Origin: UBA8653 sp963978155
Lineage (GTDB): Bacteria > Planctomycetota > Phycisphaerae > Phycisphaerales > SM1A02
NCBI GenBank assembly: GCA_963978155.1
Contig: CAXBRK010000032.1
Span: 1 to 18,353, forward strand
Reading direction: 5' to 3'
DNA: 18,353 nucleotides
Part shown: piece after piece, positions 1 through 8,469 of the stretch
How the letters are laid out: every line of letters starts with the position of its first letter
How positions within the stretch are numbered: position 1 is the stretch's first letter
The notes under the pieces: generated by a model
Told to the model about the DNA's origin: nothing
The model's database searches: none
Seen by the model: the letters and a program-made list of their open reading frames with translations, nothing else
Translations under genes and position numbers: made by a program

Positions 1-1197
1 GCTCGGTCGGTCGAACGGGGTGAGGCTTTTGATACGGGAGACGTTTGGATCCATGCCGCCAATGGCGCGCGATTGGGGCCGGACAAACGCGCGGGCCTTG
101 AAGATCGGGTGCAACTTGACCGGGTCACCATTGTTTCTCGGGATGCTGAAGGCTTGCCCAGTTCCGACATCAGTGCTCGGCGCATCGATATTTTGGTGTA
201 CGCCGCGGATGGAAACCGGCCTCGCGAACTGGAGCTCAGAATGCGTGATGCGGTGATGAGTCGTCCGGAGGATGGTGTCTTGGCGTCGATTGCCGATCCC
301 AAACCCATCCGGATGTACGACCCCGAAGATCCGCGTCGAAGGCGAGCCAAAGTGCAAACCTCTTCAGAGCTCGCGCGTTGGATGGAAGAGCCTGACCGTT
401 CTCCCAAGGTGATGAAGATCTTGGAAGTTTTGGCCAAAGCCGAGCGTGATCAGCGTGTCATGGCCAATGTGAACGAGCGTTTGCGCGACGTGGGTTTTGT
501 GGAACTCCGATCGCCGGGAGACGGAGAGGTCTGGCAACTGTCCGCCCAAGGTGTGGACCAGGACGGAACGTGCTTGGGCAAAGTCCGACTGCGACGCCGA
601 TCAGAAGATCAAACGCGATCCCTTTCTGCACCTAGTGCTTCCATCCAGGTCACGGATGCTGGCTTGTCGGCATCGCGAGGGATGGAACAATGGCTGGGCC
701 GAGCGGACGCGGCCGCGACGGGCATTCGTTTGCACTTGCCTCAAGCCAAAGTGGGACAAGAGCCCGAGGCTCGTGAGGTTTTTCTGAACGACCTGCAATT
801 GACGAGTGTTGATTTGCAAGCCCCGGTCCTGACGTGGCAGGCCATTCAAAATCGTTTGGATGCCATTGATCCATCGACCCGTCGGCTCTTGGAACGCGTG
901 GTGGATCGCACCTTCCGGGAATCCATTTCGAACCGGTGGTTCCGCGTGGCCATGCCCGCCACCTTGCCCGGGCTTACGTTGTTGGGCGCGACCTTGGCGT
1001 TGCGAATGCGGGGGCGTCCGTTGCTATTGGTGTGGTCTGTGGCGTACATGCCCGCGTTGTTTTCCATGCTCTTGGTCGTGGCAGGAGCCAACGCTGTTCG
1101 CACTGGTCTTGACAATGGAATTTGGATCATGGTGGCGGGACCAGCTTTACCACTGATCGTTGGTGCTTTGGCGGCCATGCGGAGCCGACCCGCATGA
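1..1197 (+). CDS. LptF/LptG-family LPS export permease, 3' part (5' end outside window)
   Basis: The reading frame is open from the first base, so the gene begins upstream of the window; about 398 codons are visible. The last 100 residues carry hydrophobic segments after a conserved-looking basic stretch (SNRWFRVAMPATLPGL), followed by two or three membrane helices ending RSRPA. The preceding part is a soluble, beta-rich periplasmic-type region. Together with the next gene, which is a clearer family member and overlaps its stop by ATGA, this fits the YjgP/YjgQ (LptF/LptG) family. In that family two paralogous permeases and the LptB ATPase extract lipopolysaccharide from the inner membrane. 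By gene order this would be lptF, but I cannot separate F from G by motif. The N-terminal helices are missing, so the family call leans on the neighbour. Confidence 0.6.
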   Translation, partial: ARSVERGEAFDTGDVWIHAANGARLGPDKRAGLEDRVQLDRVTIVSRDAEGLPSSDISARRIDILVYAADGNRPRELELRMRDAVMSRPEDGVLASIADPKPIRMYDPEDPRRRRAKVQTSSELARWMEEPDRSPKVMKILEVLAKAERDQRVMANVNERLRDVGFVELRSPGDGEVWQLSAQGVDQDGTCLGKVRLRRRSEDQTRSLSAPSASIQVTDAGLSASRGMEQWLGRADAAATGIRLHLPQAKVGQEPEAREVFLNDLQLTSVDLQAPVLTWQAIQNRLDAIDPSTRRLLERVVDRTFRESISNRWFRVAMPATLPGLTLLGATLALRMRGRPLLLVWSVAYMPALFSMLLVVAGANAVRTGLDNGIWIMVAGPALPLIVGALAAMRSRPA

Positions 1198-2312
1198 AAT
1201 TCTTCCTTCCGCCACTGATACGCCGCACGGTCCGGGCCCGATTCTTGGGCAATTTTGTGTTGCTGTTCGGCTTGCTCTTTTTGCTGGGGACCAGCATCGA
1301 CACGTTGTTGACCTTCCACGAATACCTCGAAGTGACTTCGGGTGAGGGGGTGCAACGGTTTGTTCAGGCCTTCGGTTTTGTGATTGACTTCCAACTTCCT
1401 CGTTTGTTCCAGCTGTATGCACTGCTGTGGTCTCCTGCAGTGGTGGGGGCCGCGGGATTTACGTTCGTTCGGATGCAGCGCCACCGTGAAATTGTGGGGC
1501 TGCAGGCCGCAGGCATCTCCCGCCGTTCGTTGATGCGTCCGATCGTAGAAGGCACGTTGATTTTGATCGTCCTCCAAGGATTGAACCAAGAATTCATGGT
1601 GCCCAAGTTGGCCCCGTTGTTGGCCCGTACCCATGGCGATATTGGGCAGGACGCTATTCGTGCCTTTGCGGTTCCTCCGACCCCAGATGGCTCTGGTCGG
1701 CTGTGGTGTTCGGGGACTTGCGATCCAGTTCGAGGCACCATGGCAGATGTCTTGGTCCTAGAGCGAGACGACACCGGTCGAACCGTGCGACGCATCGAAG
1801 CCGCCGCTGCCAATTGGGATGAGGATGGCCTTTGGACATTGAACGAGGGATGGGCCATCGATCTGGCTGAGTTGCCGCGTCCTCCCCAGCCTGTGGCATC
1901 CTTGGCCACCGACCTCGACCCCATGGTGTTGTTGGCTCGGCATCGCTCACAATTCGCCTCGCTGTTCGGATGGACAGATATCTCGCGCACGTTGAAGCGG
2001 TTGGAATCTGGTGGGCCTGAAGTCGATTCCGTTGAAGATCGTTTTCGCCGTCAGTACTCCGCGCACTTTTCGGCCTTGCTGGCCGGGATCTTGTTGCCCT
2101 TCTTGGCGCTGCCGGCTTTGCTTGGCCCCCGGCCAGACGGCTTGATCCGGGCCGGGACACGCGCGATCGCTTTGGGCCTCGGGGGCTTCGTGCTCACTTG
2201 GGGTTCGATGTTGGCCGACATCCCTGGATTTTCTCCGGAGATCGCGCCGTACTTGCCCACCCTGTTGCTGTGTCCACTCGCGATTGGCGCTTGGCTCAGT
2301 ATTCGCGGTTGA
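1194..2312 (+). CDS. lptG: LptF/LptG-family LPS export permease (complete)
   Basis: This 372-aa membrane protein starts at the ATG of an ATGA overlap with the preceding stop, which implies translational coupling. Predicted helices lie near residues 18-38, 71-93 and 115-130, and three more in the last 80 residues. This is the six-helix plan of LptF/LptG with a periplasmic beta-jellyroll domain in between. The cytoplasmic stretch after helix 2 (RMQRHREIVGLQAAGISRRS, about residues 93-112) matches the family's 'E-hv-L-A-G-S' coupling segment, which contacts the LptB ATPase. Known role: the inner-membrane part of the LptB2FG exporter. The symbol lptG is assigned by position only; it could be lptF. 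Its stop abuts, with no spacer, the stop of the convergent efflux gene. Confidence 0.72.
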   Translation: MKFFLPPLIRRTVRARFLGNFVLLFGLLFLLGTSIDTLLTFHEYLEVTSGEGVQRFVQAFGFVIDFQLPRLFQLYALLWSPAVVGAAGFTFVRMQRHREIVGLQAAGISRRSLMRPIVEGTLILIVLQGLNQEFMVPKLAPLLARTHGDIGQDAIRAFAVPPTPDGSGRLWCSGTCDPVRGTMADVLVLERDDTGRTVRRIEAAAANWDEDGLWTLNEGWAIDLAELPRPPQPVASLATDLDPMVLLARHRSQFASLFGWTDISRTLKRLESGGPEVDSVEDRFRRQYSAHFSALLAGILLPFLALPALLGPRPDGLIRAGTRAIALGLGGFVLTWGSMLADIPGFSPEIAPYLPTLLLCPLAIGAWLSIRG

Positions 2313-3923
2313 TCAATCGTTCTGCCCAAAGTCAATCGCGTCTCGGCCCAGCAGCCCGCCACAGGCGACGGCCAAGTCAATTCGAGCGGTTTCCAGATCG
2401 GTCAGGGCGCTCACCATCCGGTTTTGGGCCGCGGCCAAAGCTTCCGCGGCCTCCAGCACTTGTCGACTGGTCACGGTTCCGGCTTCAAACTGTCGCTGTT
2501 CTCCGCCCAAAGCCGCTTCGGTCACTTTGAGTTCTTCCCGAGCGGCTTTGATCCGTTCGCCCGCGCTTTCGTAGCGGTCGGCCGCATCAAGGACTTCACG
2601 TTCGATCTGATCCATGATGGAAGCCCCCGAGCGAATCTCTCGAAGTCTGGCCAACCGTGCCGACCGGGTTTGGGCCTCCGCGGCGAGATTTCCCAAAGGC
2701 ATGGTCGCGTTGAAGCCGAGTGACCATTCACGACCGTCGTTGATGGATTGGAACGCGTCTTCAAAGGTGTTGCCAATGCTCGATCGGCCCCAACCGGCAA
2801 CAAAATCCACCGCGACGCGTTCGTTGTCTCGAGCGCCTTCAAGTCGCTCTTGCAAGTTGGACAGGCGTCCTTGGTGTTGGGCGATTTCCGCCCGTTCGCT
2901 CTTGGCCAGTGCCACCAAGGCCTCCCGGTCCAGGCTTCGAACACTGGGGTCTGGAAGGGTGTTTGGCGTCAGTCCACCTTGTTGACCCAAGGGGAGATCT
3001 GGACGACGCATTGCGGCGCGCAGTGCCCGTTCGGCGTTGCGATGGTTGACATCAGCATTCAAGAGCGCCTCTTGGGCTGAACTCAAACCACTTTTGGCCC
3101 GCAGTACTTCGAGTTCCGCCGAAGCTCCGGCCCGAACCCTGCGTTCAGCTCGGGCAATTTGATCTTCGGCCAGCCGTACCCGTTCCTTGGCCACGGCCAC
3201 CGCTTCGCCCGCGGCATACCACGTCCAATACGCCCGCTCCGCATTGGCCAGGGTGTTGGTGATGGACAGCCGAGTGTTCAAGACCGTGAGGTCCAACTCG
3301 GTTTGGGCAATTCTGATGCCGCGCTCGAAGTTCTTGACGCCTCGCCCTTTGGTCAAGGGGGACCGGTAGGTCACGTCCAGTTGGGCGGCGTTGTACGACG
3401 ACAGACTGAACGCAGCGTTGGTGGAAGAGCGGAACCAAGGAAGGCGGACGTCCAAGCTGTCCCCGGCGCCCAACGGCATGGTGAGACCCAGTGAGGCGGA
3501 GCTGTTGTCATTTTGCGAACCTTGGGTGTCTTGGGCCGCGGGGCTGTTGTTGCTGCTTCGATTCAGGGAGGCCGACAGGGTGGGGTCGGTGATCGCCCGT
3601 GCTTCTTCAAGCGTGGCCTGGGCGCTGTCGATGCTCAACAGTTCCACTTGGATGTTCAGGTTGTTCTTGAGGGCCGAGGCTCGCACACTCCCGAGGTCCA
3701 GCTCCACGGGAGCGTCTGGAGCGGACGCGGTGGGAGAAGGCGCGGGTGCGACGCCTTGTGGTTCTGGATTGATCGATGAGGCTTGCGCCGGAAGCTCGAC
3801 GGCCGGGATCAGAGAAGGCACAGGTTGCGAGGCGGTCAGGGCCTTCGACGGCTGGCAGCCCGTGCTCAGCCAGGTCATGAAGCAGGTGGAGGACCACAAG
3901 AAAAGCTTGGTTGGTTTATTCAT
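2313..3923 (-). CDS. TolC-family outer membrane efflux lipoprotein
   Basis: I chose the ATG at 3923 (536 aa) over an upstream TTG because it gives a clean lipoprotein signal: basic MNKPTK, a hydrophobic core, then the lipobox LSTGC with Cys23 as the lipidation site. A Pro/Ala/Ser-rich linker follows to about residue 75. The body shows the two repeats of the OEP/TolC fold with long heptad-like alpha-helices rich in Ala, Glu and Arg. The C-terminal repeat has the pattern G-x-x-S-x-x-x-VLEA followed by A-x-x-RxxSALTDLETARIDLA, typical of the family. Known role: the trimeric outer-membrane tunnel of tripartite pumps. It is the last gene of the operon and overlaps the permease stop by 8 nt. Lipid anchoring resembles OprM/NodT-type factors. 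Confidence 0.85.
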   Translation of the reverse strand: MNKPTKLFLWSSTCFMTWLSTGCQPSKALTASQPVPSLIPAVELPAQASSINPEPQGVAPAPSPTASAPDAPVELDLGSVRASALKNNLNIQVELLSIDSAQATLEEARAITDPTLSASLNRSSNNSPAAQDTQGSQNDNSSASLGLTMPLGAGDSLDVRLPWFRSSTNAAFSLSSYNAAQLDVTYRSPLTKGRGVKNFERGIRIAQTELDLTVLNTRLSITNTLANAERAYWTWYAAGEAVAVAKERVRLAEDQIARAERRVRAGASAELEVLRAKSGLSSAQEALLNADVNHRNAERALRAAMRRPDLPLGQQGGLTPNTLPDPSVRSLDREALVALAKSERAEIAQHQGRLSNLQERLEGARDNERVAVDFVAGWGRSSIGNTFEDAFQSINDGREWSLGFNATMPLGNLAAEAQTRSARLARLREIRSGASIMDQIEREVLDAADRYESAGERIKAAREELKVTEAALGGEQRQFEAGTVTSRQVLEAAEALAAAQNRMVSALTDLETARIDLAVACGGLLGRDAIDFGQND

Positions 3924-5157
3924 GACGCAGAGCCTCAATGGGGTCCAATCGGGCCGCTTTCATGGCCGGGAAAAAGCCGAAAATCACGCCGGTGCCGGCA
4001 CTGAATGCCACGGCCAATGCCACCGCCCAAGATGGAATACTGGCCGACTGGAGCCCTTGTTCTGGAATGGTGAGCAGGAACGCCAGACCTTGACCCAAGC
4101 CCAAGCCAATCAATCCGCCAAGCAGTGACAGGACCACCGCTTCCAACAGGAACTGAAGCATGATGGCGGAGGGGGTCGCGCCGACGGCTTTACGAAGACC
4201 AATTTCGCGCGTTCGTTCACTCACGGACACCAGCATGATGTTCATGATGCCAATGCCACCCACCAACAAACTGATGGCCACGATTCCCGCCGCAATGGCG
4301 GTGATCCCGGTGGCCAGTTTGCCGAATTGTTCGATGTATTGATCGATGGCCTCAATGCGGAACGTGTCAGGATCGTCGGGGCCCAATTGCCGCATCGAAC
4401 GCATGACATAACGGACTTCTGCGGTGGCTTCGTCCACCAACTCTGGGGATTTGACTTGGCCGGTGATGTAGAAAAAAGACCAAGGACTTTGCATCCTCCG
4501 GGCGGTGGAGAAGGGCACCCAGATTTCGGTTTGCTCTGGTTGAAAGCTCATCATGCCAGTGCGGTTGGTCTCGATGACCCCGACAATCAAAAAGCGCCGG
4601 CCTTTGACCATGATGATGGAGCCCACAGGATCGGGCGGGAGTTCCAACTCGGCGATGGCATCGTCGTTCACGATGGCCACGGGTTTGGCATCGATTTCGT
4701 CGGCTTCGACAAATGGTCGTCCCATGATGACGGGGCGGTTTTCAATGTCATGCCAACTTGGCCAAATGCCAACCACATTGATGTTGGGGACTTCTTTTCG
4801 ACCGTGGATGACGGTGGCTCGGAAGTCGGTGTTTGGTGTGAACTGTTCGAAGGAGGGGCAGTTCTCCACCAGCCCGTCGAGCTCGCGTTCTTTCAGTTTG
4901 ATCTCGCGCCAGGGGTAGCGATTTTGTCCGGCCCGATCCGGCTGATCGGGGAAGATGAACATCTTGCTCGCTCCGAAAGACTCAAACTCACTGAGCACTT
5001 GTTCTTTCAGGCCGGTGAGGGCGGCGATCACCGTGGACACCGAAGCCACGCCGATCATGATGCCCAACGTGGTGAGGAACGAACGAAGCTTGTGCGCGCG
5101 GATTTGCCGGACCGCCAACAGGATCGTCTGCAGAAAGAACCGAGGGGACAGCTTCAT
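3916..5157 (-). CDS. MacB-like ABC transporter permease
   Basis: This is a 413-aa membrane protein. Helix 1 (about 25-49) follows the amphipathic start and leads into a MacB_PCD periplasmic domain (about 50-280). The C-terminal FtsX domain has helices near 283-308, 333-362 and 375-398. The segment SVSERTREIGLRKAVGAT (311-328) is the hallmark coupling region of MacB/LolC-type permeases. The protein ends ARLDPIEALRHE, also typical of the family. It carries no ATPase domain of its own; the ATPase is the separate upstream gene, overlapping by ATGA. These transporters work by mechanotransmission, moving substrates from the periplasm outward through a TolC partner. The substrate (drug, siderophore, peptide or lipid) cannot be read from the sequence. 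Confidence 0.9.
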   Translation of the reverse strand: MKLSPRFFLQTILLAVRQIRAHKLRSFLTTLGIMIGVASVSTVIAALTGLKEQVLSEFESFGASKMFIFPDQPDRAGQNRYPWREIKLKERELDGLVENCPSFEQFTPNTDFRATVIHGRKEVPNINVVGIWPSWHDIENRPVIMGRPFVEADEIDAKPVAIVNDDAIAELELPPDPVGSIIMVKGRRFLIVGVIETNRTGMMSFQPEQTEIWVPFSTARRMQSPWSFFYITGQVKSPELVDEATAEVRYVMRSMRQLGPDDPDTFRIEAIDQYIEQFGKLATGITAIAAGIVAISLLVGGIGIMNIMLVSVSERTREIGLRKAVGATPSAIMLQFLLEAVVLSLLGGLIGLGLGQGLAFLLTIPEQGLQSASIPSWAVALAVAFSAGTGVIFGFFPAMKAARLDPIEALRHE

Positions 5158-5840
5158 CGTCGTGGCTCCACGGATTCATCCGACTCGATCAATCCGTCGC
5201 GCAGCCGCACCACCCGAGTGCACCACTCGGCGATCTCCGGCTCGTGGGTCACGATGACCACCGTTCGGCCTTCGTCGTGCAAGTCCGCAAACAGCCGCAT
5301 GATTTCTTCGGTGGTTTTGGTGTCAAGGTTGCCCGTGGGCTCGTCCGCGAGGAGAAGAGCCGGATCAGTCAGTAGGGCTCGGGCCACGGCCACCCGTTGT
5401 TTTTGACCGCCTGAGAGCTGATTTGGTCGGTGATCCATGCGATCCGCCAAGCCCACCCGTTCGAGGGCTCGGACCGCTCGGGCCCGCCGGTCACCGGGTT
5501 GCTTGGCGTACAACAAGGGAAGTTCAACATTGGCCAGGGCGGGGGTACGGGGGAGCAGTTCAAACGACTGGAACACGAAGCCAATTTTTTCGTTGCGAAC
5601 GCCTGCCAACTCTTTTTCGTCCATCCCGGAAACGAACTTGCCGTCGAGCTCATACGTTCCTGAAGTGGGACGGTCCAAGCAACCCAAGATGTTCATGAGC
5701 GTGCTCTTTCCGGATCCGGAAGAGCCCATGATGGCCACCATCTCCCCGCGTTCGATGGACAAGTCGACACCAGCCAAGGCGCGGATGGTTTCAACGCCGA
5801 CGGTGAATTCTCGGCGCAGGTTGGTGACGCGGATGATCAC
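5154..5840 (-). CDS. MacB-type ABC transporter ATP-binding protein
   Basis: This 228-aa nucleotide-binding subunit has every catalytic motif intact: Walker A GSSGSGKST (39-47), Q-loop Gln91, signature LSGGQKQR (142-149), Walker B ALLLADEP (161-168, Asp166 and Glu167), D-loop (GNLD, 170-173) and switch His199. It belongs to the MacB/LolD/FtsE group, as shown by the MNILGCLDRPTSG stretch after Walker A. The start is GTG at 5840, inside a GTGA overlap with the stop of the adaptor gene, and the stop overlaps the permease start by ATGA. It should act in the cytoplasm as a dimer bound to two permease subunits. LolD is an alternative by sequence class, but the adaptor and TolC neighbours favour an efflux role. 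Confidence 0.93.
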   Translation of the reverse strand: MIIRVTNLRREFTVGVETIRALAGVDLSIERGEMVAIMGSSGSGKSTLMNILGCLDRPTSGTYELDGKFVSGMDEKELAGVRNEKIGFVFQSFELLPRTPALANVELPLLYAKQPGDRRARAVRALERVGLADRMDHRPNQLSGGQKQRVAVARALLTDPALLLADEPTGNLDTKTTEEIMRLFADLHDEGRTVVIVTHEPEIAEWCTRVVRLRDGLIESDESVEPRR

Positions 5841-7162
5841 CAGCGGCGTCCTCGCCGGCCGGGAGGGCCGGACCGTGTTGCCGCTTGGGAGGTGGGGCTG
5901 CCCAGAGCTTCGGTCGAAATCACAACCTCATCGCCGTCCTTGAGCGTTTCCAACAGTTTGTACGGTCCGGTGATCACTCGGGCCCCGGGATCAATGCCAG
6001 ACTCCACGATGCGGTGGGTGAGATCCGAGGGACCAGGTCGTACCGCAACCGCTTTGGCAAACCCATCTTGCTCCACAAAAACCACGGGGCACCGTTTCTT
6101 CTTTTCATCGACTTCGGGGGCGTCGTGGAGTGCTTCGGGCAATTCGTCAAGAGGTTTGGTGAGCACCGCTTGGTACGGGACCTTGACGCCTCGGTGGGCG
6201 GCGATCTCGATTTCGGTGTTCGACAGCAGACCCGAACGCAGACGTCGGCCTTGCAGTTCCAATTCGATTTCCGTCAGGAAGATGTTGTTGCCATCGTCGG
6301 CCCGGGTCCGTTCAAGAGCCACTTGAGTCACGGTGCCAACGAAATCTTCATCCTCGTAGGCATTCACAAAGACTTTCGCGGGCTTTTCTTCGCTGACTTT
6401 CGAAACATCACTCTCGGGGACCTCGGCTTTCATCATCATGCGGTTGAGGTCGGCCACTTTGAGCATGATGGTTCCGGGATTGTTCACCGAACCGGTGACG
6501 ACTTCCCCGGGTTCAATGGCCACCATGATGATCGTGCCATCCATCGGGGCAGTCACTCGGGTGTTGTCGATCAGAGCTTCCAGTCGGCCCAGGTCAGCGT
6601 CGGCACTGACCAAGTTGGTCTCCGCGCTGGAAACGGCAATGAGGGCGGTATCAACTGCGGTCTTGGCGTTGGCAAAATTGCTTTCGGCTTGTTCAAGCTC
6701 GCGTTCACTCACATCACCCGATTCGAACAAGGCGCGAACCCGTTCAACTTCGCGCTGGGAAAATTCCAGATCACGCCGACGGGCTTCAAGCCCGGTCTCT
6801 TCCCGGTTCAATCCGTACTGCGTTCCTTCACGACGTGCTTGGGCGGCCTTCAGGTCGGCTTGCAACTCCCGGTCTTCCAGCCGAACCAACAGCTGCCCTT
6901 CGGTCACGGCATCCCCTTCGTCGATGAGGACTTCAATGACCTTGGCGGAGACTTCTGCGGAGAGAGCCACTTGAAGCACCGGCTCGATCCAGCCGGGCGC
7001 CGAGACCGACTCCACCAGATCACCTTCCTCGGCGACTTCCACCCGCACCTCGGTGGCGTTGCTGGTGCTGCCCAAACCAGAAATCCCGAGCTGTTCCCCG
7101 AAGAACAGGGCGCCGAGACCGGCCAGAACGACCAAAACGATGGCAATGATGGCAAGACGCAT
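5837..7162 (-). CDS. HlyD/MacA-family periplasmic adaptor (membrane fusion protein)
   Basis: The start is the ATG at 7162, not the in-frame ATT nine bases upstream, because GGAGG (7171-7175, minus strand) lies 8 nt before it. The product is 441 aa. One N-terminal anchor helix (about residues 2-21) is followed by a lipoyl/biotinyl half-motif (SAKVIEVLIDEGDAVTEGQL), and then an alpha-helical hairpin with strong coiled-coil character (RRRDLEFSQREVERVRALFE and AESNFANAKTAVDTALIAVS). The second lipoyl half begins at DNTRVTAPMDGTI, and a beta-barrel and membrane-proximal domain follow. Known role: it bridges the MacB-like permease and the TolC-like channel. It is the first gene of the four-gene operon. 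The C-terminal tail is Pro/Gly/Arg-rich (PPGRRGRRW). Confidence 0.9.
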   Translation of the reverse strand: MRLAIIAIVLVVLAGLGALFFGEQLGISGLGSTSNATEVRVEVAEEGDLVESVSAPGWIEPVLQVALSAEVSAKVIEVLIDEGDAVTEGQLLVRLEDRELQADLKAAQARREGTQYGLNREETGLEARRRDLEFSQREVERVRALFESGDVSERELEQAESNFANAKTAVDTALIAVSSAETNLVSADADLGRLEALIDNTRVTAPMDGTIIMVAIEPGEVVTGSVNNPGTIMLKVADLNRMMMKAEVPESDVSKVSEEKPAKVFVNAYEDEDFVGTVTQVALERTRADDGNNIFLTEIELELQGRRLRSGLLSNTEIEIAAHRGVKVPYQAVLTKPLDELPEALHDAPEVDEKKKRCPVVFVEQDGFAKAVAVRPGPSDLTHRIVESGIDPGARVITGPYKLLETLKDGDEVVISTEALGSPTSQAATRSGPPGRRGRRW

Positions 7163-7170
7163 GAGAATCA

Positions 7171-7192
7171 CCTCCGCAATAGGTCAATCCTA
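7171..7192 (-). promoter_or_regulatory. Putative promoter -10 and Shine-Dalgarno of the efflux operon
   Basis: On the minus strand TAGGAT (7187-7192) could be a -10 element, and GGAGG follows at 7171-7175, 8 nt before the adaptor start. The implied transcript leader is about 15-20 nt. I see no convincing -35. The same spacing is used by sucC on the other side of this 107-nt divergent gap. Confidence 0.4.
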
Positions 7193-7238
7193 CGCCATGG
7201 AAGGCCTGCGGGATCGGTTCATCGCCTTCTTCTCGCGG

Positions 7239-7263
7239 TAGAATCCCGATCCCACATCAGGAG
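7239..7263 (+). promoter_or_regulatory. Putative sucC promoter -10 (TAGAAT) and Shine-Dalgarno
   Basis: TAGAAT at 7239-7244 matches the sigma-70-type -10 consensus at five of six positions. AGGAG at 7259-7263 sits 6 nt before the sucC ATG. The leader would be about 20 nt. No good -35 is visible 16-18 bp upstream. The wider string GTAGAATCC is repeated upstream of gcvP. Confidence 0.45.
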
Positions 7264-7269
7264 CACCAC

Positions 7270-8466
7270 ATGAAGGTTCATGAGCATCAAGCCCGCGACA
7301 TTCTTTCCGCAGCCGGCGTCCCCGTGCCCGAGGGTGCGGTTGCCACCACCGTCGATGAGGCGGTCTCGGCTGCTCAAGCGGTCTTTGCGGCCGGAGGTCA
7401 ATTGGTCGTGATCAAGGCTCAAGTGCATGCCGGTGGCCGTGGAAAGGCTGGCTTTGTCAAGTTGGTGAAGACCCAAGACGAGGCTCAAGAAGCCGCCAAC
7501 TTCATGCTGAGCAATCGCATGGTGTCTCCCCAAACTGGTGCGGAAGGCCTCGAGGTCAAGAAGTTGCTGGTGGCCGAAGCCGTCGACATTGCCAAGGAGT
7601 ACTACCTGGCGGTGACCCACGATCGGGCTCGGCGCTGCGAAGTGCTGATCGCTTCGGCCGAAGGCGGTGTCGAAATCGAACAAGTCGCCGAAGACAATCC
7701 CGATGCCATTTTGAAACATCCCATTGACCCATTGCGTGGTTTGGAAGGCCACGAAGCACGAACCTTGGCGTTCAAGCTTGGGTTCCAAGGCAAACAAGTC
7801 AATCAAGCCGCAGCCATCATGTCGAGATTGGTGAAGTGCTTCCGCGAGCGGGATTGCAGTTTGGCTGAGATCAATCCTTTGGTGGTCACGCCTCCTTGCG
7901 AAAACCACCCTGATGGCCAAGTGCTTGCCATCGATGCCAAGTTCAACTTCGATGACAACGCGCTCTTCCGCCAAAAGGCGATCGCGGCCATGTTTGATCC
8001 CACCGAAGAAGATCCGGCGGAAATCCGGGCCAGCGAGTTTGGCCTGTCCTACGTGAGTCTGGACGGCAACATCGGATGCCTTGTCAATGGTGCGGGTTTG
8101 GCCATGGGCACCATGGACATCATTGCCCTCCACGGCGGCATGCCCGCCAACTTCTTGGATGTTGGCGGAAGCGCCACCGAGGAAGCCGTGGCGGAAGCGT
8201 TCCGCATCATCCTTTCCGATGAAAAAGTGCAGGGTGTGCTGGTCAACATCTTTGGCGGCATCATGCAGTGCGACAAAATTGCCCGAGCCATTGTGGCGGC
8301 GGCCGGAGAAGTCGGATTCAGTGTGCCGCTGGTGGTCCGACTCGAAGGAACCAACGTGGGAGCTGCTCGCGAAGTCCTCGAGGCCGCCAAGGCTGACATT
8401 CCGAACATGCAAGTGGCAACCGATCTTGAAGATGCCGCCGCCAAGGTATGCGCGGCAGTGGCCTAA
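7270..8466 (+). CDS. sucC: Succinyl-CoA ligase (ADP/GDP-forming) beta subunit
   Basis: This 398-aa protein (E. coli SucC is 388) is collinear with the family throughout. It begins MKVHEHQARDIL. The ATP-grasp nucleotide loop QVHAGGRGKAGFVKL lies at 51-65, EINPLVV is the metal/nucleotide-binding stretch near residue 200, and the C-terminal ligase domain has VNGAGLAMGTMDI, FLDVGGSATEE and VNIFGGIMQCD. Known role: the beta subunit of the cytoplasmic TCA-cycle enzyme that makes succinate and ATP or GTP from succinyl-CoA. The alpha subunit SucD carries the phosphorylated histidine and is required for activity. It is usually the next gene but is absent here; a HAD phosphatase follows after 3 nt instead. 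The start is supported by AGGAG at a 6-nt spacing. Confidence 0.96.
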   Translation: MKVHEHQARDILSAAGVPVPEGAVATTVDEAVSAAQAVFAAGGQLVVIKAQVHAGGRGKAGFVKLVKTQDEAQEAANFMLSNRMVSPQTGAEGLEVKKLLVAEAVDIAKEYYLAVTHDRARRCEVLIASAEGGVEIEQVAEDNPDAILKHPIDPLRGLEGHEARTLAFKLGFQGKQVNQAAAIMSRLVKCFRERDCSLAEINPLVVTPPCENHPDGQVLAIDAKFNFDDNALFRQKAIAAMFDPTEEDPAEIRASEFGLSYVSLDGNIGCLVNGAGLAMGTMDIIALHGGMPANFLDVGGSATEEAVAEAFRIILSDEKVQGVLVNIFGGIMQCDKIARAIVAAAGEVGFSVPLVVRLEGTNVGAAREVLEAAKADIPNMQVATDLEDAAAKVCAAVA

Positions 8467-8469
8467 ACG

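Noticed and set aside
846..1634. 262-codon minus-strand open frame across the lptFG junction
   Set aside because: It is antisense to two overlapping permease genes and shows no coding character.
4327..5406. 359-codon open frame antisense to the MacB-like permease and ATPase
   Set aside because: It spans the junction of two confident minus-strand genes and has no ribosome site or domain.
5885..7273. 462-codon open frame antisense to the efflux adaptor
   Set aside because: The composition (Phe/His/Gly-rich, repetitive) is typical of a shadow frame and the opposite strand holds a clear HlyD/MacA protein.
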